The notes under the pieces were generated by a model. The model did no database searches and was not told where the DNA came from. It worked only from the letters and a program-made list of their open reading frames with translations. Shown here piece after piece: positions 8,215-16,410 of a stretch of DNA of 64,000 bases (within the stretch, counting starts at the first letter, position 1; each line of letters begins with the position of its first letter). The DNA comes from Microbacterium sp. MAH-37 (GTDB lineage Bacteria > Actinomycetota > Actinomycetes > Actinomycetales > Microbacteriaceae), in the NCBI RefSeq assembly GCF_009758255.1, contig NZ_WSEN01000008.1:186001-250000 (forward strand), read 5' to 3'. The position numbers and the translations under genes are program-made.

Positions 8215-8949
8215 CTACGGCGCTGTCGTCGCCTGCCCCGGATCGGCGAGTCCGTCGCGCCATGCGAGGCGGATCAGGTCCACCTTGGTGCGCGCCTCGA
8301 CTCCGACGGCGGAGTACTTCTGCTTGATCCGCGCGAGGTACTTCCGTGCGGTGTCCGGCCGGACACCGAGCTCCTCCGCGGCGGCGGAGATGCTCCGGCC
8401 GTCCGCGTACAGTGCCAGGAGTCGCGCCTCCTGCACGGAGAGCCGCGGGATGCGCGCATCGTCCCTGGCCGCGGTCTCTGCAGCCTCCGTGAGTACCCGC
8501 TCACCGTCGAGAACCCGCATCGCCGCGGCGATCAGCACGTCCTCGCCGTCTGTCTTCGCGACGATGCCGTCCACTCCGGCCTCGCGCACCGCGCGGACGT
8601 CGTGCCGTGGGGCGAGCGCTGACAGCAGCAGTACGCGCATGCCCGCTCGCCGCAGGGCCGCGAGCGCGCGCAGATCATCCCCGGCCGGATCGATCGGCAG
8701 CAGCTCGGCGACCAGCAGGTGCGGCCAGTGCCTCTGATCCCTGCCCCGCATCCATTCCAGCAGCGCCGCGAGCGAATCGGTGCTGTGTACGACCTGCAGT
8801 CCCACGCGGTCGCGCAGCAGCCGCACCGCTCCGTTGCGCTGCAGCACGTGCGGTTCGACCACGGCGGCGCGTCGCGCGGCGCGCCGCAGCGTGACCCCAG
8901 TTCCTCGAGCGCCGCTCCCCCGAGCGGCGCTCCCCCTTTGCATCCCCAT
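8215..8949 (-). CDS. LuxR-family response-regulator-like protein with altered receiver
   Basis: Up to 244 residues. The C-terminal LuxR-type helix-turn-helix is clear (RLSVQEARLLALYADGRSIS, AAAEELGVRPDTARKYLARI). The N-terminal part looks like a receiver domain but its acidic phospho-acceptor position reads PHLLVAELLP, with Glu where Asp is expected; the conserved Lys survives in GIVAKTDGED. This may be a constitutive or phosphorylation-independent regulator (inference). The start is uncertain: the ATG at 8949 lacks a clear ribosome site and the first 25 residues are low-complexity. No histidine kinase gene is adjacent. Confidence 0.75.
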   Translation of the reverse strand: MGMQRGSAARGSGARGTGVTLRRAARRAAVVEPHVLQRNGAVRLLRDRVGLQVVHSTDSLAALLEWMRGRDQRHWPHLLVAELLPIDPAGDDLRALAALRRAGMRVLLLSALAPRHDVRAVREAGVDGIVAKTDGEDVLIAAAMRVLDGERVLTEAAETAARDDARIPRLSVQEARLLALYADGRSISAAAEELGVRPDTARKYLARIKQKYSAVGVEARTKVDLIRLAWRDGLADPGQATTAP

Positions 8950-8996
8950 ACTCAGACAGAGTGCGTTCGACGCGGATCATGACGCGGGAACGCGAA

Positions 8997-9037
8997 GAAG
9001 CCCGGACGCCGAGGGTCATCCTCGGCATCCGGGCTTC
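8997..9037. terminator. Terminator at the end of the amino-acid ABC operon
   Basis: A long hairpin of 18 pairs with one non-Watson-Crick position (8997-9014 against 9020-9037; ends GAAGCCCGGA / TCCGGGCTTC, 5-base loop) lies just after the stop of the ATP-binding gene (9051, minus). The minus-strand flank TTCTTCGCGTT is only weakly U-rich. Confidence 0.7.
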
Positions 9038-9050
9038 TGTGCAGACGTTG

Positions 9051-9806
9051 TCAGAGCACGCGCGAGAGGAAGTCCTTCGTGCGCTGCTCCTGCGGGTTCG
9101 CCAGCACTTCGCGCGGGTCGCCCTGTTCGACGATGTTGCCGTCTGCCATGAAGATCAGGCGGGAACCGACCTCACGGGCGAAGCCCATCTCGTGCGTCAC
9201 GACCAGCATGGTCATGCCCTCGTCGGCCAGCTGCCGCATCACCTGCAGCACCTCGCCGACCAGCTCCGGGTCGAGTGCCGACGTGGGCTCGTCGAAGAGC
9301 ATCATGTCGGGATTCATGCACAGCGCCCGCGCGATCGCGACGCGCTGCTGCTGACCACCGGAGAGGTGACTCGGGTAGGCATCGGCCTTCTCGGAGAGGC
9401 CGACGCGGTCGAGCATCTCGCGGGCGAGCTTCTCGGCATCGGCCTTCGACCGCTTCTTCACGCGCCGCTGGGCGAGCGTGAGGTTTCCGAGAACGCTCAT
9501 GTGCGGGAACAGGTTGAAGCTCTGGAACACCATGCCGATGCGCTGGCGCACCCGGTCGATGTCGGTGTCCTCATCGGTGATGTCGATGCCCTCGATGAGG
9601 ATCGTCCCGCCGGTGGGGTCCTCGAGCATGTTCACCGAACGCAGCAGCGTGGACTTGCCCGACCCGGACGGCCCGATGATGCACACGACTTCGCCTGCGG
9701 AGACCGTGAGGTCGATGCCCTTGAGCACCTCGTTGTCGCCGTAGGTCTTCACCAGCCCGCGCACCTCGATCGCAGGAGCGTGGGTGTCGATCGCTTCCGT
9801 GGTCAT
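9051..9806 (-). CDS. Polar amino-acid ABC transporter, ATP-binding protein (GlnQ-like)
   Basis: A 251-residue ATPase with Walker A (GPSGSGKST), Q-loop ([15 protein letters not shown]), signature ([15 protein letters not shown]), Walker B ([16 protein letters not shown]) and switch His (LVVTHEMGF). It energises import of a polar amino acid with the permease and binding protein encoded upstream. ATG 9806 is chosen because it overlaps the permease stop as ATGA; an upstream ATG at 9836 would extend into the permease. It is the last gene of a binding protein-permease-ATPase operon, closed by the hairpin at 8997. Confidence 0.95.
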   Translation of the reverse strand: MTTEAIDTHAPAIEVRGLVKTYGDNEVLKGIDLTVSAGEVVCIIGPSGSGKSTLLRSVNMLEDPTGGTILIEGIDITDEDTDIDRVRQRIGMVFQSFNLFPHMSVLGNLTLAQRRVKKRSKADAEKLAREMLDRVGLSEKADAYPSHLSGGQQQRVAIARALCMNPDMMLFDEPTSALDPELVGEVLQVMRQLADEGMTMLVVTHEMGFAREVGSRLIFMADGNIVEQGDPREVLANPQEQRTKDFLSRVL

Positions 9807-10594
9807 CGCTGCCTCGCCATCCGTCGTTCCAGCCACGCCACGTAGCGCGTGAGCGGGATCGTCACCACCAGGTACAGCAGCGCCGCCATGACGAACGGCG
9901 TGGAGTTCGCGAACTGCGAGATGCCGTCACGCGCGAAGGTGGTGAGTTCCTTGGTGTACAGGGTGGATCCCGCGATGAACATCAGCGAGGTGTCCTTCAG
10001 CAGCAGCACGAACTCGTTGGTCATCGGCGGGATGATGATGCGGAAGCCCTGCGGCAGCACCACCCAGAACATCGTCTTCATCGGCGACATGCCCAGCGAG
10101 CGGGATGCCTCGGTCTGCCCCTTCGGCACCGCCTGGATGCCGGCGCGAATGGTCTCGGCCATGTACGCCGAGGAGACGCAGATCAGGCCGAGAAGGCCGG
10201 CGCCCACCGACCCGCCGGGGAACTGCACCTTCAGGGCGATGGGCAGCATGAAGGCGAACGCGAAGATCGTCATCAGCGCCGGGAGGCCGCGGAAAAGCTC
10301 GATCCAGACCGTCGCGATCCAGCGGAACGGCCCCACGCTGGACAGCTTCATCAGCGCCAGCACGATGCCCAGCAGCAGTCCGCCGAGGAACGAGACCACG
10401 GTGAACACGATGGTGTTCTTCAGCCCGATCGTGATGATGCCCGGGAGCATCTGCATCGCGATCTCGGGGTTCGCGAACTGCTTCTGCACCGCCGACCAGT
10501 CGGTGACGATCAGCATCCACAGCAGCAGACCACCGAGCACGACATAGACCGTGCCCTGGTAGAGCCTGCTCCGCGTTCTCTTGCGCAGCGCCAT
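9803..10594 (-). CDS. Amino-acid ABC transporter permease (HisM/GlnP type)
   Basis: A 263-residue membrane protein of the polar amino-acid permease family. About five to six hydrophobic segments are visible. The family hallmarks are [17 protein letters not shown] and the EAA loop ([26 protein letters not shown]) that docks the ATPase, and [12 protein letters not shown]. As there is one permease gene, it probably forms a homodimer. It sits 17 bases downstream of the binding-protein gene and overlaps the ATPase gene by 4 bases. Confidence 0.93.
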   Translation of the reverse strand: MALRKRTRSRLYQGTVYVVLGGLLLWMLIVTDWSAVQKQFANPEIAMQMLPGIITIGLKNTIVFTVVSFLGGLLLGIVLALMKLSSVGPFRWIATVWIELFRGLPALMTIFAFAFMLPIALKVQFPGGSVGAGLLGLICVSSAYMAETIRAGIQAVPKGQTEASRSLGMSPMKTMFWVVLPQGFRIIIPPMTNEFVLLLKDTSLMFIAGSTLYTKELTTFARDGISQFANSTPFVMAALLYLVVTIPLTRYVAWLERRMARQR

Positions 10595-10611
10595 CGACTA
10601 CTCGCCGCCTC

Positions 10612-11433
10612 TTACTTCGCGGTGAAGTACGTGTCGTAGATCTTGTCGTAGTCGCCGCTGTCGCGCAGCTCGCCGAGGGCCTTGTTCACGTCCTCGCGCA
10701 GCTTCTCCTTCTCGCCCTTGGCGAAGGCCCAGCCGTACTGCTCGTCCGTGTTGTAGGTCTCGACGATCTTGTACGACTTGTCGGCCTTCTCGTGCTCGAG
10801 GTTCACCGGCTGGTCCTGCAGGATCGCGTCGATCTGGCCCGCCTGGATCGCCGGCCACAGCTCGCCGTCAGAGGGGAACTGCACGAGCTCGGCGCCCTTC
10901 GCGTTCTCCTTGGCGTAGTTCTCACCGGTGGTGCCCTGCTGCACACCGACCTTCTTGCCGTCGAGGTCGGCGATGCTCTCGATGCCCGAGTCCGTGCGCA
11001 CGAGCAGCGACTGCAGAGAGTCGTAGTACGCGTCGGCGAAGTCGATGTTCTGCTTGCGCTCGTCGGTGATCGTCATGGCCGAGGCGCCGATGTCGCAGGT
11101 GCCGGCCGCGAGCGTCGCACCGGACTGCAGCGCGTCGAACCCGGTGTCCATCACGGCGAGCTTCAGGTCGAGCTTCTTGGCGACCGCGTCGAGCAGGTCG
11201 ATGTCGAACCCGGTGTAGCCGGTGCCGTTGTCGCCGCCCTCGAACTCGAAGGGGGCGTACGGGATGTCCGAGCACACCGTGAGCGTGCCCTCGGCGACGA
11301 GGTCGTACTCGGCGCCCGCTGCGGGCTTGTCGGAGTCGCCACCGGAGCCGGGGTTGCTCGCGCAGCCGGTGAGGGCGAGGGCGGCGGCTGCAACGACTGC
11401 AGCGCCGAGGAGAAGAGGACGGCGACTGTTCAT
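10612..11433 (-). CDS. Amino-acid ABC transporter substrate-binding lipoprotein
   Basis: A 273-residue extracellular binding protein (SBP_bac_3 type). The signal peptide ends with lipobox LALTGCASN, giving a lipid-anchored receptor. The mature protein begins with the typical TVCSDIPYAPFEFEG strand and includes GFDIDLLDAVAKKL, DIGASAMTITDERKQNIDF, GKKVGVQQGTTGENYA and DAILQDQPV, all family landmarks. The ligand cannot be fixed; glutamine or another polar amino acid is likely. ATG 11433 is chosen because GGAGTGAC lies just upstream and it starts the signal peptide; an ATG at 11475 would add 14 unlikely residues. Confidence 0.94.
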   Translation of the reverse strand: MNSRRPLLLGAAVVAAAALALTGCASNPGSGGDSDKPAAGAEYDLVAEGTLTVCSDIPYAPFEFEGGDNGTGYTGFDIDLLDAVAKKLDLKLAVMDTGFDALQSGATLAAGTCDIGASAMTITDERKQNIDFADAYYDSLQSLLVRTDSGIESIADLDGKKVGVQQGTTGENYAKENAKGAELVQFPSDGELWPAIQAGQIDAILQDQPVNLEHEKADKSYKIVETYNTDEQYGWAFAKGEKEKLREDVNKALGELRDSGDYDKIYDTYFTAK

Positions 11434-11544
11434 TGTCACTCCAGGGTCGGTCGGGTTCCCAGGTCTCGGGTGCATACATCCTTACACGCCGCACCTGCGC
11501 GGGTGATACCCGTATCTGACCGATCGATCACGATTGCGTTGCAG

Positions 11545-11844
11545 TCAGACCTCGAAATCGACGGCGACGCGGGACGCCACGACCGAGCGGATGTAGCCTG
11601 CGGCCTCCACGTGGGCGGGGTGCACCTGGTAGGCGTCGAGGGCTTCGACGTCATCGACGTCGGCGACCAGCGCGACGTCCCAGTTCGAGTCGATCGGCAC
11701 CGCGTTCGCGCCGGCACGCACCGCACGCAACTGCGGCACCACCCCGTCCAGGGCGTTCAGCCGGCGGGCCACCTCGGCGGCCTGCTCCGCGCGCTCCGCG
11801 GCATCTTCGCTCGCGAGCTTCCACATGACGATGTGACGGATCAC
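11545..11844 (-). CDS. Dabb-family (stress-responsive A/B barrel) protein
   Basis: A 99-residue single-domain protein (IRHIVMWKLASEDAAERAEQ; NWDVALVADVDDVEALDAYQ; VHPAHVEAAGYIRSVVASRV), the ferredoxin-like dimeric alpha-beta barrel of the Dabb/DUF family. Its function is unknown; members include stress-related proteins and small-molecule enzymes. It overlaps the glutaredoxin gene by ATGA and is the last gene of a rhodanese-glutaredoxin-Dabb operon, so a thiol or stress link is reasonable but inferred. Confidence 0.88.
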   Translation of the reverse strand: MIRHIVMWKLASEDAAERAEQAAEVARRLNALDGVVPQLRAVRAGANAVPIDSNWDVALVADVDDVEALDAYQVHPAHVEAAGYIRSVVASRVAVDFEV

Positions 11845-12104
11845 TTGACCTTCTCCTCCAGGGCTGCGCGCAGCCGGTCGGGCGAGACCCGCCAGTGCGC
11901 ATGGAACTCACCGTCGATCAGCACGACGGGGATCTTCTCCCACCACAGCTCGTACAGCGCGGGGTCGTCCGCGATCGACGTCTCGACGATCTCGATGCTC
12001 TCGGCCGCGGCATCCGGCATGTCGGCGATCACCTGGTCGACGACCTCCGACGCGACGTCGCAGAGGTGGCAGTCGGGCTTGCCGATCAGCGTGAGCGTGG
12101 TCAC
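11841..12104 (-). CDS. Glutaredoxin-like thiol-disulfide protein
   Basis: An 87-residue thioredoxin-fold protein, beginning VTTLTLIGKPDCHLCDVA with a CHLC redox site and the later cis-proline (EKIPVVLIDGEFHAHW). This is the small glutaredoxin family (DUF836-like). GTG 12104 is chosen because it overlaps the rhodanese stop as GTGA. It probably transfers electrons between low-molecular thiols and protein disulfides; the partner is not known. Confidence 0.88.
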   Translation of the reverse strand: MTTLTLIGKPDCHLCDVASEVVDQVIADMPDAAAESIEIVETSIADDPALYELWWEKIPVVLIDGEFHAHWRVSPDRLRAALEEKVK

Positions 12105-12397
12105 GGCTGGTCGACCGCGCGGCCCTGGGCACGCCACTCGGCGGTGCCGCCGTCTACGTTCGTGGCGTCGTAGCCGCGCGCGTCGAGTGCCTGCACGACG
12201 CTCGCGGAGCGACCGCCCATCTCGCAGATCACGTTGAACGCCTCGGCGGGCAGCTCGTCGAGCCTGTCGCCCAGCTCGGACATCGGCAGGTTCAGGGCAC
12301 CGGGCACGTGGCCGCGCGCGAATTCGTCGCGCTCGCGCACGTCGATGAGCGGGACGTCGCCGGCTGCGGCGAGCTGCTCGACGGTGATCGACTTCAT
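12101..12397 (-). CDS. Single-domain rhodanese sulfurtransferase
   Basis: A 98-residue rhodanese-like domain: VPLIDVRERDEFARGHVPGA, then LNLP, the active-site loop VICEMGGRS with catalytic Cys, and a C-terminal NVDGGTAEWRAQGR. It carries sulfane sulfur on the Cys as persulfide. ATG 12397 has GGAAGGA just upstream and begins the domain directly. First gene of the operon with glutaredoxin and Dabb; the glutaredoxin could reduce the persulfide (inference). Confidence 0.9.
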   Translation of the reverse strand: MKSITVEQLAAAGDVPLIDVRERDEFARGHVPGALNLPMSELGDRLDELPAEAFNVICEMGGRSASVVQALDARGYDATNVDGGTAEWRAQGRAVDQP

Positions 12398-12469
12398 GGC
12401 ATCCTTCCGCGGCGCAGACACGAAGCGCCCCACCGACCAGAGGTCGAGGAGCGCTCGGTGTCGTGCCGC

Positions 12470-12568
12470 TTACTTCTTGTTGCGGCGCTGGTGGCGAGTC
12501 TTGCGAAGCAGCTTGCGGTGCTTCTTCTTCGCCATGCGCTTGCGGCGCTTCTTGATGACAGAACCCAC
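12470..12568 (-). CDS. 30S ribosomal protein bS22 (AURKAIP1/COX24 domain)
   Basis: Only 32 residues, read directly: starts GTG as MGSVIKKRRKRMAKKKHRKL and ends RNKK, extremely basic. It matches the short actinobacterial ribosomal protein bS22 seen in mycobacterial ribosome structures (also annotated AURKAIP1/COX24 domain). AGAGG lies upstream of the GTG at 12568. It lies just downstream of a small HTH gene, the same neighbourhood as Rv0500B/Rv0500A in Mycobacterium tuberculosis. proC (Rv0500 there) is about 6 kb away here. Confidence 0.93.
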   Translation of the reverse strand: MGSVIKKRRKRMAKKKHRKLLRKTRHQRRNKK

Positions 12569-12621
12569 GGGAACCTCTTTACGTCAGGGGCTGGGCGTCG
12601 ACTCTGCGGACACCCGGGAAC

Positions 12622-12639
12622 GGGCATGGAAAAATGCCC
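12622..12639. repeat. Small hairpin between HTH and bS22 genes
   Basis: GGGCAT (12622-12627) and ATGCCC (12634-12639) form a 6-bp stem around GGAAAA; on the minus strand the loop is U-rich. It lies in the 114-base gap between the HTH stop and the bS22 GTG and may attenuate readthrough or terminate the HTH message. Confidence 0.4.
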
Positions 12640-12682
12640 CGGTCGAGTCTAGCAAACCGACGGCGGTGCCGGGAACGCTCGC

Positions 12683-12874
12683 TCAGCCGGCGTCCGCGAT
12701 GGGGCGCTGCAGCGCCTCGGCCACGGCGGACTCGGGGACGCGGTAGCTGCGGCCGAACCGGATGGCGGGCAGCTCGCCGGAGTGCACCAGTCGGTACACG
12801 GTCATCTTCGAGACCCTCATCAGCTCGGCCACCTCGGCCACTGTGAGGAATCGGACGTCAGGAACATCGGGCAT
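12683..12874 (-). CDS. Small excisionase-like helix-turn-helix DNA-binding protein
   Basis: A 63-residue MerR/excisionase-type winged helix (FLTVAEVAELMRVSKMTVYR, then LVHSGELPAIRFGRSYRVPE). This single-domain protein is highly conserved in actinobacteria (Rv0500A in M. tuberculosis) next to the bS22 gene, so it is chromosomal and not a phage excisionase. GAAAGGGG lies upstream of the ATG at 12874. A possible promoter is TTTACA (minus, near 12930) with TCTAAG 16 bases further. Its target is unknown. Confidence 0.9.
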   Translation of the reverse strand: MPDVPDVRFLTVAEVAELMRVSKMTVYRLVHSGELPAIRFGRSYRVPESAVAEALQRPIADAG

Positions 12875-13094
12875 CCCACATACCCCTTTCTACTGTTGCC
12901 CAACCTTAGAGCCGCGCTGCGACGGATGTAAACCTCTGTGACCAGTGTGATCGCTGTGACCTGCCGGACGTGCGCCCTCACACCCGTTGTGGAGGCCGCT
13001 CCCAGCGCGCTCGCATCCGCAGTGCATGACGCGCATAGGTGCATGCTGCAGGCTGATCGTACGGCCGCTTCTCCCAGGCGGCCGCTCCCCCAGA

Positions 13095-13161
13095 GGCGGA
13101 CCCGGGTCCGCCGGACGCCTCCGCCAGCGGCACCTCCCCCCTGCGCTGCTGCGGAGGCGTC
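13095..13161. terminator. Two hairpins after the tetR gene
   Basis: GGCGGACCCGGGTCCGCC (13095-13112) is a perfect 18-bp palindrome. Next to it GACGCCTCCGC (13114-13124) pairs with GCGGAGGCGTC (13151-13161), which overlaps the tetR stop. One or both probably end the tetR message (minus). There is no clear U-tract. The rest of the 12875-13159 gap shows only the HTH promoter region. Confidence 0.5.
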
Positions 13162-14089
13162 ACTTCTCCGTCCGAGCCGCTTCCCTCGCCGCCGCATCCC
13201 GCCGCGCCTGACGCTCCTCCTTGCGAGCAGCGCGCAGCACCTTCTCCGCCTCGCGCACGCTCTTGGCCGCCGCGCGGACGCGCTTGTCGCCGGCGATCGC
13301 CGCGCTGTCGTCGCGCAGCCATGCAGCGGCATCCGCATGGGCGTCGCCGCGGTCGAGACCCGCGATGTACACCTCGACGCCCTCGAGGTAGCGCTCGATC
13401 GAGAACCGGAACGGGTCGCCCTCGGCAAGGAACACACCCGCGTCGATCGCCGCGCGCAGCGCGGGGAACTCGGCGGCGGTGACCACGCGGTCGAACAGCG
13501 CCGCCTCGCGGACCGTGATCTCCTCGGGCGACATGCCGCTGGTCCGCGCCTGTTCCGTGTACCCGGCGAGGACAGTGCCGTACCAGCGCGCCTGCCCCGT
13601 GACGGCGAGCGCCACGGCCAACCGCTCGGTCGCCTGCAGCGGCGTCTCGCCGAGGGCGTCGAGCGCGCCGTCGAGCCAGGCGGAGCTGTTCGGGGTGATC
13701 GGCGACCCTGTGATCGGCAGGGACAGGATCCACGGATGCCGCAGATAGATGAGCACCTGCGCCTCGAAGTACGCACGCAGCCGCGCGCGCCATCCGTCAT
13801 GCTCGCGGATCTCCTCCGGCGGGAGGCCGATCGCCTGCTCCTCCATGAGCAGCAGCAGATCGTCCTTCGCGCTGACGTAGCGGTACAGCGACATCGGCGT
13901 GAAGCCGAGCTTCGCGGCCACCGCCGCCATCGAGACCGCACCGATGCCCTCGGCGTCGGCGAGTTCGACCGCCGCGTCCACGATCCGCTCGACGCTCATC
14001 TCGCGCTTCGGCCCGCGCTGCGGGTTCGCGGCGACGCCCCATGCGAGGGCGATCCCGCGGGGAAGCTCTTCCGGTTCGACGTCGGTCAT
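13160..14089 (-). CDS. TetR/AcrR-family repressor
   Basis: A 309-residue regulator, longer than most TetR proteins. The N-terminal HTH is MSVERIVDAAVELADAEGIG, AVSMAAVAAKLGFTPMSLYR and YVSAKDDLL. A ligand-binding helical domain follows, of the TetR C-terminal type found next to drug exporters (ATERLAVALAVTGQARWYGT). The last 60 residues are a charged, Ala/Arg/Glu-rich helix (SVREAEKVLRAARKEERQAR) that may form a coiled coil. It is divergent from an ABC exporter with a repeat-containing promoter between them, and very likely represses it. Confidence 0.92.
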   Translation of the reverse strand: MTDVEPEELPRGIALAWGVAANPQRGPKREMSVERIVDAAVELADAEGIGAVSMAAVAAKLGFTPMSLYRYVSAKDDLLLLMEEQAIGLPPEEIREHDGWRARLRAYFEAQVLIYLRHPWILSLPITGSPITPNSSAWLDGALDALGETPLQATERLAVALAVTGQARWYGTVLAGYTEQARTSGMSPEEITVREAALFDRVVTAAEFPALRAAIDAGVFLAEGDPFRFSIERYLEGVEVYIAGLDRGDAHADAAAWLRDDSAAIAGDKRVRAAAKSVREAEKVLRAARKEERQARRDAAAREAARTEK

Positions 14090-14107
14090 GCACGCAATCC
14101 TAATCTT

Positions 14108-14158
14108 GTGTACGTAATAAACAGTGTGTTACCGTCATAAACAGTTTGGAACGTATAC
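14108..14158. promoter_or_regulatory. Candidate TetR operator/promoter region
   Basis: ATAAACAGT occurs twice with a 20-base period (14117-14125 and 14137-14145). GTGTACGT (14108-14115) and ACGTATAC (14151-14158) are an outer inverted repeat with one mismatch. AAACAGTTT (14139-14147) is itself a dyad. The block is unusually AT-rich for the window and fills the divergent tetR/ABC gap, as expected for a TetR operator. GTATAC may serve as -10. Confidence 0.6.
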
Positions 14159-14173
14159 AGAAAGGATGCCGAG

Positions 14174-15070
14174 ATGACTCCTGCCATCGACGTGCGGGGC
14201 CTTCGGGTCTCGTTCGGTGCGCACACCGTGCTCGACGGCCTCGACCTCGAGGTCGCACCCGGCGAGGTGTTCGCGCTCCTCGGCCCCAACGGGGCCGGCA
14301 AGACCACCGCGATCTCCGTGCTCACCACGCTTCTCACCGCAACGGCCGGCACCGTCCGCGTGGCCGGTCACGACGTGTCGTCCGAGCCGGTGGAGGTGCG
14401 CAGGCGCATCGCCCTCACCGGCCAGAGTGCCGCTGTCGACGACATGCTGACCGCCGCAGAGAACCTCGTGATGCTCGGGCGCCTCTCCGGCCTGCATCCG
14501 CGGGCCGCACGCGAGCGCGCCGACGAGCTGCTCGCGCGCTTCTCGCTCACCGACGCCGCGGACAAGCGCGTGAAGACCTTCTCGGGCGGCATGCGCCGTC
14601 GCCTCGACCTGGCTCTGAGCTTCGTCGTCGTGCCCGAGGTGCTCTTCCTCGACGAGCCGACCACCGGCGTCGACCCACGCAGCCGGCTCGAGCTGTGGGA
14701 GGTGATCCGCACGCTCGCGGATGCCGGCACCACGGTCTTCCTCACCACGCAGTACCTCGAGGAGGCGGATCTGCTCGCCGATCGCGTCGCGATCCTCGAC
14801 GGCGGACGGATCGTCGAGACCGGGACCCCGGACCGGCTGAAGGCGCTGGTCGGCAGCGACACCGTCGTACTGCACGGGCCCGACGAGGCCGTGCTCGGCG
14901 AGATCCCCACCGACGGCAGCGTCGCCGGGCTCCGTCGTGCACTCGATCAGATCGACGACGCGGATGCCGCAGCATCCGTCACCCTGCGCCGGCCGACCCT
15001 GGACGACGTGTTCCTCAGCCTGACCGGCGCGCCGCGCGACGACGCCCGCATCCCCCAGGAGACCGCATGA
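14174..15070 (+). CDS. DrrA-type ABC exporter, ATP-binding protein
   Basis: A 298-residue ATPase of the daunorubicin-resistance (DrrA) class. It has Walker A (GPNGAGKTT), a Q-loop-like TGQSAAVDDMLTAAENL, signature (FSGGMRRRLDLALSF), Walker B (VLFLDEPTTGVDPRSR) and switch region (VFLTTQYLEEADLLADR). The C-terminal domain carries the family ending RRPTLDDVFLSLTG. It overlaps the permease gene by ATGA and is probably repressed by the divergent TetR. It likely exports a lipophilic compound or drug; the substrate is unknown. Confidence 0.94.
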   Translation: MTPAIDVRGLRVSFGAHTVLDGLDLEVAPGEVFALLGPNGAGKTTAISVLTTLLTATAGTVRVAGHDVSSEPVEVRRRIALTGQSAAVDDMLTAAENLVMLGRLSGLHPRAARERADELLARFSLTDAADKRVKTFSGGMRRRLDLALSFVVVPEVLFLDEPTTGVDPRSRLELWEVIRTLADAGTTVFLTTQYLEEADLLADRVAILDGGRIVETGTPDRLKALVGSDTVVLHGPDEAVLGEIPTDGSVAGLRRALDQIDDADAAASVTLRRPTLDDVFLSLTGAPRDDARIPQETA

Positions 15071-15870
15071 CCGCCACCGCCGCTCCCCTCGTCCTGCCCG
15101 CCCCGCGTCCCCGCATCCGCGGGTTCGCCGCCGAGCGCGTATTCGTGCGACGCAGCCTCACGCAGTCTCTGCGCGACGGCGAGTCGCTGAGCATGTCGAT
15201 CATGCTGCCAGTGACGCTCATGCTGCTGTTCACCTTCGTGTTCGGCGGCGCACTGCAGTCCGACGGCAATTACGTCGACTACGTGGTTCCCGGCATCATC
15301 CTGCTGTGCGCAGGATTCGGCGCGGCGACGACCGCGACCTACGTCTCGCGCGACATGACCACCGGCATCATCGATCGCTTCCGCACCATGCCGCTGCGCG
15401 CCGGAGCCGTGCTCACCGGACACGTCGTCGCCAGCCTGGTGCGCAACCTCGTCGCCACCGCCGTCGTCATCGGCGTCGCCCTGCTGCTCGGCTTCCACCC
15501 CACCGCGAACGTCGCCGGGTGGATCGCGGCCGGAGCCGTGATCGCGCTCTACATCCTCGCGATCACCTATCTCTATGCGGCGATCGGCCTCGCGGCCGGC
15601 AGTCCGGAGGCCGCCAGCGGGTACGGCTTCATCCTGATGTTCCTGCCGTACCTGTCCAGCGCCTTCGTGCCGATCGACACGATGCCGTCGTGGTTGCAGT
15701 GGATCGCCACCTACCAGCCGGTCACGCCCATCATCGAGACCATCCGCGGACTGCTGATGGGCACCGACCTGGGCACGCAGCCGGCGTGGGCGGTCGGCTG
15801 GTGCATCGTGATCATCGCCGTCGCCGCGCTCTGGGGCGCCTGGCTGTTCGGCCGGCGGCGGAGCCGCTGA
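15067..15870 (+). CDS. ABC-2 type (DrrB-like) exporter permease
   Basis: A 267-residue membrane protein with about six hydrophobic segments and the ABC-2 family landmarks: a cytoplasmic amphipathic start (VFVRRSLTQSLRDGESLSMS), DRFRTMPLRAGAVLTGHVVA, and the conserved PYLSSAFVPIDTMPSWLQWI with TYQPVTPIIETIRGLLMG. ATG 15067 overlaps the ATPase stop as ATGA. It forms the transport path with the upstream ATPase. Confidence 0.94.
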   Translation: MTATAAPLVLPAPRPRIRGFAAERVFVRRSLTQSLRDGESLSMSIMLPVTLMLLFTFVFGGALQSDGNYVDYVVPGIILLCAGFGAATTATYVSRDMTTGIIDRFRTMPLRAGAVLTGHVVASLVRNLVATAVVIGVALLLGFHPTANVAGWIAAGAVIALYILAITYLYAAIGLAAGSPEAASGYGFILMFLPYLSSAFVPIDTMPSWLQWIATYQPVTPIIETIRGLLMGTDLGTQPAWAVGWCIVIIAVAALWGAWLFGRRRSR

Positions 15871-15876
15871 CCGGCG

Positions 15877-16287
15877 TCAGGCGCCGAGACGCTTGAACGC
15901 GCTGGTCACCGCGTACTTGGCGGATGCCGCGGCGCGGCCGACGACCTCGGCCGCGTGCGCGGCACCGTCGGGGAGCGGCATCAGGTCGATGTCGGGAGCC
16001 TGATCGCCGAACGCGTCGACGAGGAAGGGCACCAGCCAGTCGTCGACCTGCTCGAGCGGGGCGACCGAGATGCTGTAGAACCTGCGCTGACCGTCCTCGC
16101 GGACCGTCACCAGGTCGGCGTCGCGCAGCACCTTCAGGTGCTTCGAGACCGTGGGCTGACTGACTCCGAGCTCGCTGACGATCTCGGTGACGCTGGTGCC
16201 GCCGTCATCCTCGTTCTCACGGCGCAGCAGGAGCTGGAGGATGTCGCGCCTCGTGCCGTCCGCGATCACGTCGAAGATGTCCGTCAT
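15877..16287 (-). CDS. ArsR-family winged-helix regulator
   Basis: A 136-residue regulator that starts MTDIFDVIADGTRRDILQLL, with the HTH VTEIVSELGVSQPTVSKHLK and wing RREDGQ-like VTVREDGQRRFYSIS. No ArsR metal-binding ELCVCDL motif is visible, so the signal is unknown. It ends with a tail AAASAKYAVTSAFKRLGA common in actinobacterial homologues. It converges with the ABC permease and is divergent from trkH, whose promoter region it shares. Confidence 0.9.
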   Translation of the reverse strand: MTDIFDVIADGTRRDILQLLLRRENEDDGGTSVTEIVSELGVSQPTVSKHLKVLRDADLVTVREDGQRRFYSISVAPLEQVDDWLVPFLVDAFGDQAPDIDLMPLPDGAAHAAEVVGRAAASAKYAVTSAFKRLGA

Positions 16288-16410
16288 GTGTTCAGGGTAG
16301 CCCGCGGGATGTGCCTCGCCTAGCCTGCCGGGACCGCCGTGCCTCTCGGAGTACCATGACGGAGGTCCGGCGGGCACCGCCGCCCGGGTCGCAGACGGAG
16401 AGGGGGTCCG

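Noticed and set aside
12683..12874. Excisionase-like gene considered as a prophage or integrative element
   Set aside because: No integrase, attachment-site repeat or phage genes nearby; it is the conserved partner of the bS22 gene.
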